From the NCBI GenBank assembly GCA_025094145.1, contig JALLLS010000073.1, forward strand, positions 1 through 64,000: a stretch of 64,000 bases of DNA, read 5' to 3'. This DNA comes from Spinellus fusiger (taxonomy: Eukaryota > Mucoromycota > Mucoromycetes > Mucorales > Phycomycetaceae). This document shows, one piece after another, positions 62,201 to 64,000 of this stretch (positions within the stretch are counted from its first letter, which is position 1; each line of letters starts with the position of its first letter). The position numbers and the translations under genes were made by a program. Below the pieces are notes generated by a model. The model did not search any database and was not told the DNA's origin. It saw only the letters and a program-made list of their open reading frames with translations.

Positions 62201-64000
62201 TTGTGCGTAATACTATGGCAGCTATTGGAGATCAAAAGGCATCTCTGCCTGAAAAGAATCCAGAGTTTGTCAGAGCATGGGAAGCAGATGTTGAGGCTCA
62301 TCTCAAGGTAAGTCAACGATGGAAAAAGAAAAAAAAGAAAAAGAAAAAAGAAACTGAGTTGAGTAGGAATTGTATGCTTCTGTAAAACAATACCAAATTC
62401 TGCAACCCTTATCTAAACGCTCTCATGGATCGAGTGTTCAATTGGAGAGACAATCAAGTGTTTTGAGTGGACGCCATGGTATGGGATTGAAACGAGGTGT
62501 GCATTCTATTATGCGCAAAGGTACAAAAGAAGCCATGTCTGAGGATGCCTTAGTAAGTTGTATACTTAACTTTTTTTTTATTTTTCTGTTTTCTATTCCT
62601 ATTATATATATATAAAGAAAAAGAAGAAGAAGAAGTTCTGACCAAAGAAATACAATAGAGTCTAAGTCCAAGTACCAAGACCAATGCCGTACGTGCTTCT
62701 CGTCGCTCCTCGATCTCTTCAGCAACCTCCGCCACATCTTATGGCTCTCATGACCGTCCCATCTCCTCCCCTTACCAAACCATCTCTACGTGTATGAGTC
62801 AGAACTCGCTGTTGAACCAACAAACACTCTACCTTAAGGAGGGCATTGTGATTCGCAAACACTTACTGGAGAACGCACAACAGAGAGCAAAACATCGTGA
62901 CTGGAAAGAGTGCTTTCTGGTAGTAGAGCAAGGAGAAATCAAAATGTACGGACTCAATGGTACAGGAGAGGGAGACCGAAGAAGTATGTTCAGACCCTCC
63001 AGCACCCACTTTGGATCTGAATCCAATACAAGCCAGATGAGTTTAACAAGCACAAACACAAGCACGTATGGACAGCGATGGACAGTAAGTAGACTGAGAA
63101 TGAGTTGTCATGGCACTTTGACTAATGAAGGAAGAATAGACCCATACACAGTTACTAGGCACTCTCACTCTTAACCACACACTGTCCAATATCCTGCCTC
63201 CTCCTGGCTACAACCGCCTGCGTCCTCATGTCTTTGCTCTACAACAACCAGAGGGGGGTGTTTATTTATTCCAAGCCAATTCTGCATCACAGACGATGGA
63301 GTGGATTGCCACCTCCAATTACTGGGCAGCCCGCAAAAGTAAAGAACCACTGCCAGGGGGTGTGAGCAACATGGAGTATGGATGGGGTGCTTGTTTGAAT
63401 GATGCTGATGTGACGATACTACATGAATGGAAACCTCCTCTTCCTCCTATGGTATCAAGTACATTGGAAGAAAAAGATCAGTACGATGCCCTTCAGCGAT
63501 ACTTGTCTGTATTGAATACAGACATCAATGATCATCGTGAACTCAAACCATTACTACTTGACAAGGTAACAGACGAGATAGGTTTTTTATTTTTATTTTT
63601 TATTTTTTTTAGGAATAGATTAACCTTTTATTATTATTATTATTAGTTCCCAAGTAAACATTCTTTGCACATGAGAGCCTTATCCAACTGGGAATCCAAA
63701 TCAAAGTATTTGCTGCATGAAATTATAAAGTATCAAAACTATTGTGATGCGTTGGAGAAAAGTTTTCAATTCAATGATACGGAAGATCTGATCGTTCCCT
63801 CCAACACCAACACCAATGCCAGTACGAGTGCCAGTGCTAGTGCCAGTGCTAGTACAGTTACATGTGCTGGTGCTGGTGCTCATTCTCCTAGTAGCACCCA
63901 TACCATCACCGAAAAAGACGCTGCCTCCCCACTTGTATTTCAGGCAAGCACATTAGACTTAATGAAGGAGATTGGTGATGAACTTCAACTTGCTTTTTGA
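59252..64000 (+). CDS. Sec7-PH Arf guanine-nucleotide exchange factor
   Basis: Sec7 proteins load GTP on Arf GTPases; the Sec7-PH order is that of the EFA6/PSD and fungal Syt1/Yel1 groups acting near the plasma membrane. The N-terminal about 780 residues are disordered: Ser/Thr/Pro-rich with Thr-Asn runs coded by ACC/ACT microsatellites. Exons 59252-59890, 59956-60012 and 60066-61684 join in phase. The Sec7 domain spans about 61640-62310: ESFRTSTLAYYMEYFNFTGM, FRKLCGKLYLKAEAQQMDRI with the glutamic finger Glu, AKRYWRCN and SLLLLNTDLHVAQGNYHRMT. The PH domain (about 62840-63340) shows LKEGIVIRKHLLENAQQRAK, DWKECFLVVEQGEIKMYGL and MEWIATSNYWAA. A coiled C-terminus follows, and the stop codon is the last triplet of the window. 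The intron at 61685-61797 uses a GC donor (AG|GCAAGC). At least ten introns are implied. Confidence 0.9.

Overview
The window looks like nuclear DNA of an early-diverging filamentous fungus, most likely Mucoromycota (Mucorales-like). The evidence is AT-rich intergenic DNA, genes cut by many very short introns (about 45-90 bp), a fungal gene set (alpha-tubulin, GT15 mannosyltransferase, STRIPAK Far11/STRIP, PPxY alpha-arrestin), and decayed Tc1/mariner-type transposons of a kind common in these fungi. Protein-level calls come from recognising conserved motifs by eye; no database search was run. The species is not determined.

Layout. 1-2600: one arm of a dispersed repeat, then a decayed Tc1-like element and a second transposase relic. 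2597-6811 (+): MSH4. 7387-11487 (-): MTR4. 11857-13306 (-): CSN5. 13626-15138 (+): a Pex24/Pex30-type peroxin with a DysF domain. 15621-18402 (-): a TBC Rab-GAP with an SH3-like segment. 18866-19065: a minisatellite. 19416-22850 (+): Far11/STRIP. 23225-25400: nested Tc1 relics. 26854-28295 (-): alpha-tubulin. 28821-31190 (-): a homeodomain protein. 32722-34427 (-): an alpha-arrestin. 36060-37031: a non-autonomous terminal-inverted-repeat element. 37706-39240 (+): a KRE2/MNT1 mannosyltransferase. 39369-40124 (-): dynactin p24. 40407-43698 (+): a TONSL-like repair protein. 43752-44910 (-): an F-box protein. 45505-46968 (+): RPA49. 47239-48320 (-): KRR1. 48899-50225 (+): NDUFAF6. 50226-56501: a gene-poor stretch holding the second, inverted arm of the repeat. 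56502-58004 (+): a GATA-like plus PHD protein. 58664-59092 (+): ETFRF1. 59252-64000 (+): a Sec7-PH Arf exchange factor ending on the last base.

There are no operons and no single pathway. The genes are mostly housekeeping: RNA surveillance and ribosome synthesis (MTR4, KRR1, RPA49), cytoskeleton (alpha-tubulin, dynactin), membrane traffic (TBC, Sec7, arrestin, Pex), mitochondrial electron-transfer assembly (NDUFAF6, ETFRF1), signalling (STRIP, CSN5) and genome maintenance (MSH4, TONSL-like). Several pairs are divergent and share short 5' regions: CSN5/PEX, dynactin p24/TONSL, F-box/RPA49 and KRR1/NDUFAF6.

The points most worth a second look are the TONSL-like protein with TPR, ubiquitin-like and LRR parts but no visible ankyrin repeats; the roughly 550-bp inverted repeat arms about 53 kb apart; the GATA-like finger with a CNKHGC end joined to a PHD finger; and three apparent GC-AG introns.
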